A stretch of 64,000 nt of DNA from Caulochytrium protostelioides. Its lineage: Eukaryota; Chytridiomycota; Caulochytriomycetes; Caulochytriales; Caulochytriaceae. The position numbers and the translations under genes were made by a program. The notes beneath the pieces are model-generated. The model did no database searches. It was not told where the DNA came from and saw nothing but the letters and a program-made list of their open reading frames with translations. Positions 61,032-64,000 of this stretch are shown piece by piece. The stretch is from positions 1 to 64,000 of the forward strand of contig ML014133.1 of the NCBI GenBank assembly GCA_003615045.1, written 5' to 3'. How positions within the stretch are numbered: position 1 is the stretch's first letter; each line of letters starts with the position of its first letter.

Positions 61032-64000
61032 CGTGCTCGCTGTGCTCGGGGTGTGTGTGCGGGGAGGGGTTACGGAGGGGTTGCTGCGGTGTTCGATGCG
61101 ACGGCGGGGCAGCAGGGTATCAGGCGAGGCGACGCACAGCGGTATAGTACAGAGGAGGAAACTGAATCGCGCTCGTCAGTGCGGAACAGAATCAGGGTCA
61201 GGACAACGGGAGGCTGTCGGACTATGGGGGTCTACGTAGAGGAGACAAAGGAGCGAGGCTCAAGCTTAACGTCGAAAGGAACAGCTCGCGGGTCAACAGT
61301 CGACATCTCGCTTCATCAGACTCTTGCGTTTCGCTGTTGAGAGGGCCCATGATGGGTGAAGGCCTTGTCGGACCCTTTCTGTGGGTTGAGACGAGAGCAG
61401 GCTTCGTCGCACCGCTCAGAACCGGTCGGAACCGCCATCGCCGCCATTCGGCCGTCGTGGCCCCTAGCTGTCGGAGTCTGACCCGCCGAATGCAGCTCTT
61501 GCACATCGCTCGGGCCCCCTGAGCCAAGCCGCCTCATGGCCGCGCCTCAGGCCGAACCCCAAGCTCCGCTGCTCAGCCCCGACGGCCCTTCCAAAGGCTT
61601 CGGGACGGGTTCGCTGTTGAGATCACGCGAGTGTGACCTAGAACGATTGTCGAACTGGATGCCATGGATCCATACAGTCATCACGACTGATCGTATAATA
61701 ATCGACGAGCGCACTCATTCGTCATTAAATATGTTTCGCCCATCGTCGTGATCGCCGCCAGCCCTTTCCTCTGAGGGAAGCTGTCGGAGTTAAGTCGGGG
61801 GCGGTCAAAGATTTGCACGTCGATGACGAGGGGAGCGAATCGATGCAGCTGCCACAGGGGCGATGAAGCTCACTTCATCGGTCAACTGATATTATATCGT
61901 CGATGCGAAACTCGCTGGATCCGCACGCGTTGGCGACCCACGATACATAATTTTCGAAAACATACGTGACACGCGAGGTGCAACGAATGTTTTATGAACA
62001 TACTAGGCTCTCCCTTGCGACGACCTAATACGAACGCCATACCCTCCCGGGTGCCTCTCAGATGTCCCCCATGGAGGCAGTGGGACCGCATTCGGTTGGC
62101 TGTACCGCATTCGTTTTATCGCCCGAGCTTAAGGACCCGAGCATTGAGGCTTACGAGGGGATGCGGCACAGCACTGTCGGTCTAACGAGCGAGGCCAGGC
62201 AGCGTCAGATATTCAACGCGGCCTTGCCATCGCGGTTATACGAACTTGCCGTAGGTGGAATCACACCACAGCCAACCTCGGACCACGGCCTTCGTGTACC
62301 TGTTACCTTCACGTCGTGTCCCGTCGGCTCGGTCGGGTGGGCACCCGCTTGGGACGCACGAGATGTTGGATCGACCGTCGTGCCCTCGATTTGCATCTTC
62401 GTCAGGACCCGATTCGTTTTCGGTATGTGTACCTGGGGCGTCCGGAACTCGTCGACAAGAATGGTGCGGTAACGCTGGGCGCACGCTTGGAACGCCTGGA
62501 ACGGCGATCTTGCCCGCTTGCCTCCCGGAGCTCAATAGCCCTGCTCAGGGTCAAGGAAAATGCATCAGGAACTGTTTACGACGGCGATCCAACGCATCCC
62601 AAATCTTCGGTATGCCAGCTGTAGTATTGGATACGTCGAAGTCTCATCCCTAGGCTCCGAGTACGCATCCCTCTTGGGTGACTCCACGCCTTCGGCGCCG
62701 ATCCTTTTGTTTCGCTGAATACAATGATGCATCTTTCGAGCCGGTCCCGGTCCAGCAGACCGAGGTCTGCTGCGCTTTCCCGAGCGAAGAGTGAAGCATC
62801 GGACCAATCGATCCCAGAGGCTCTCACAGTCGCCGTCACGGCCAGCGCGCGGGGGAATGCCAGCCCGGGTGGCCGCCTGCCGGTGGTGGATGGCGGATGG
62901 GTCACGGCGTGGCGGCCTTGCGGCATTTCGTGGCCGCTTGCCGAGCAAAACACACTCTTGCTTGGCTCGGCAACCGGCAAGCCCAGCGGCCGCGCGCGCC
63001 GGTCAGCGCGCCCGAGGACTGGGGGGTCCTTTGGGCTGGGCACCCCACCCGGCGGGCGGCCGCCACCCGATGAGGCCCTCTTGCAGGCGGGCGGGCTGGC
63101 CCGGCGCTGGCATGGCGGCACCCCATCCATCCATCCATCCATCCATCCATTCGTCGGTTCATGCCGTCCACTGGGTCGTTGCCATCGCGTCGCATATACA
63201 AGAACACGGCTCGAGGGGCCGTGATGAGGTATGACAGACGCCTCTAGTGGGTCGGAAAGGAGTACGGATGCTCTAACAGGCGACGAGCAGACCGAGGCGG
63301 ACGACTTCGGAGTGAAGACGGTTCTCCAGCGACCTCGTAACCCCCCCTCTACATTATTCATCATGGTAACCTTTGCACTTCTTCGCCCGTTCGCGGTCCA
63401 CTCGGTCACCGCATGCGCCGCGTCTCCGTATCCCCTACGCAGGCCACACCCGGCATTTCCGGATACGCGACGTATCATTTCCCTGCAGTCCTGAAGATGC
63501 GCCGCCAACGGCGTCCGGACCAGCATGCTCTATCAGCCAGGTGCGACGACGCCATCCAGACGTTGGGCGTCTTTGGAGATACTGCTCTCTACGGAAATCA
63601 ACATCTGTGACCAATGGCGCCGGCGTCGACGGTTGCCTCGCGGTGACCCTTCCTCCTGATGGCTATATCGGTCCTTGGGAGCGCGGTCTCTTTCCTCGGG
63701 CTATCGTACGGCATCTGCCGATACTGTCTCGATTCTGTCGAGAGAAACCGGTTCTCAGGACGAAACCATCGATCGATAGCGTCTCCCGCTGCAGCCGCCG
63801 CCGGTGATGGTCGTTATGCCCATTGTCGCACCGGATGACCGCAATCAGCAACGGGTTGACGGTTCCAGACGTGTTTTTGGGCTTGAAGGGTTGTCTTCGA
63901 TCACTCTGCATTTTGCAGGATGCAGGAGATTACTCTTCAGACGTCATCGTACTACTTGACCGATGACGATGTGGGTGTGACCTGGGCAAAAGTCAGCGGT
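61032..64000. other. Terminal stretch with no recognised gene
   Basis: 3 kb upstream of NIP7 to the right edge. Composition is more even than elsewhere, with A/T-richer parts at 61.7-62.0 and 63.2-64.0 kb. Frames reach 316 codons on the minus strand (62576-63526) but run through an ATCC array and show no family. It contains the NIP7 promoter; the rest may be intergenic or hold a gene starting outside. Confidence 0.45.
63123..63150. repeat. ATCC tetranucleotide array
   Basis: Seven copies of CCAT/ATCC directly after a G+C-rich block ending in CTGGCATGGCGGCACC, like the arrangement at 37.4 kb. Confidence 0.9.

Overview
This is a stretch of nuclear genome from a eukaryote. It is strongly G+C-rich, with third codon positions mostly G or C. 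Genes are compact with few introns, and most neighbours are convergent or divergent. The gene content points to a flagellated (zoosporic) fungus of the chytrid or blastocladian type. UV-damage endonuclease (UVDE/Uve1), a Cys3/MetR-type bZIP factor and a UPF0662-like protein are fungal markers. A CCDC180-like coiled-coil protein and a Dpy-30-motif protein suggest a cilium. The assignment is inferred from gene content only; no rRNA or other barcode lies in the window.

Layout, left to right. Positions 1-11.4 kb: an acidic low-complexity protein cut by the left edge (-), RRS1 (-), a large bZIP factor (+) and IMP4 (-). 12.7-25 kb: an mS34-like mitoribosomal protein (+, one intron), a 1665-residue CCDC180-like protein (-), the divergent ribosomal protein genes eL14 (-) and uL18 (+), and mitoferrin (-). 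25-34.7 kb is gene-poor and repeat-rich. It holds a polyglutamine protein (-), a small ORF with two Cys-rich repeats like the EsV-1-7 family (+) and, tail to tail with it, a frameshifted remnant of a WrbA-type quinone reductase (-). 34.8-44 kb: RPN11 (-), eL29 (+), TRIP13/Pch2 (+) and a secreted acidic protein (-). 46-61 kb: a UPF0662/DUF2408-like protein (-), MAEA/Gid9 (-), a Ser-rich protein (-), UVDE (+), GID8 (+), a Dpy-30-like protein (+) and NIP7 (-). The last 3 kb show no recognisable gene.

Two functional themes recur. One is ribosome production: RRS1, IMP4, NIP7, eL14, uL18, eL29 and mS34. Rrs1 helps load the 5S RNP that contains uL18, so two direct partners are present. The other is protein turnover: two subunits of the GID/CTLH ubiquitin ligase (MAEA and GID8) lie about 5.4 kb apart, and RPN11 of the 26S proteasome lid is also here.

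Seven spliceosomal introns can be placed with consensus ends. In all three cytosolic ribosomal protein genes the first coding exon is the ATG alone, followed by a long intron (417, 802 and about 1071 nt). Introns of the other genes are 213-236 nt. Many intergenic stretches carry short tandem arrays (ATCC/GGAT, pentamers, GCC, CTG).
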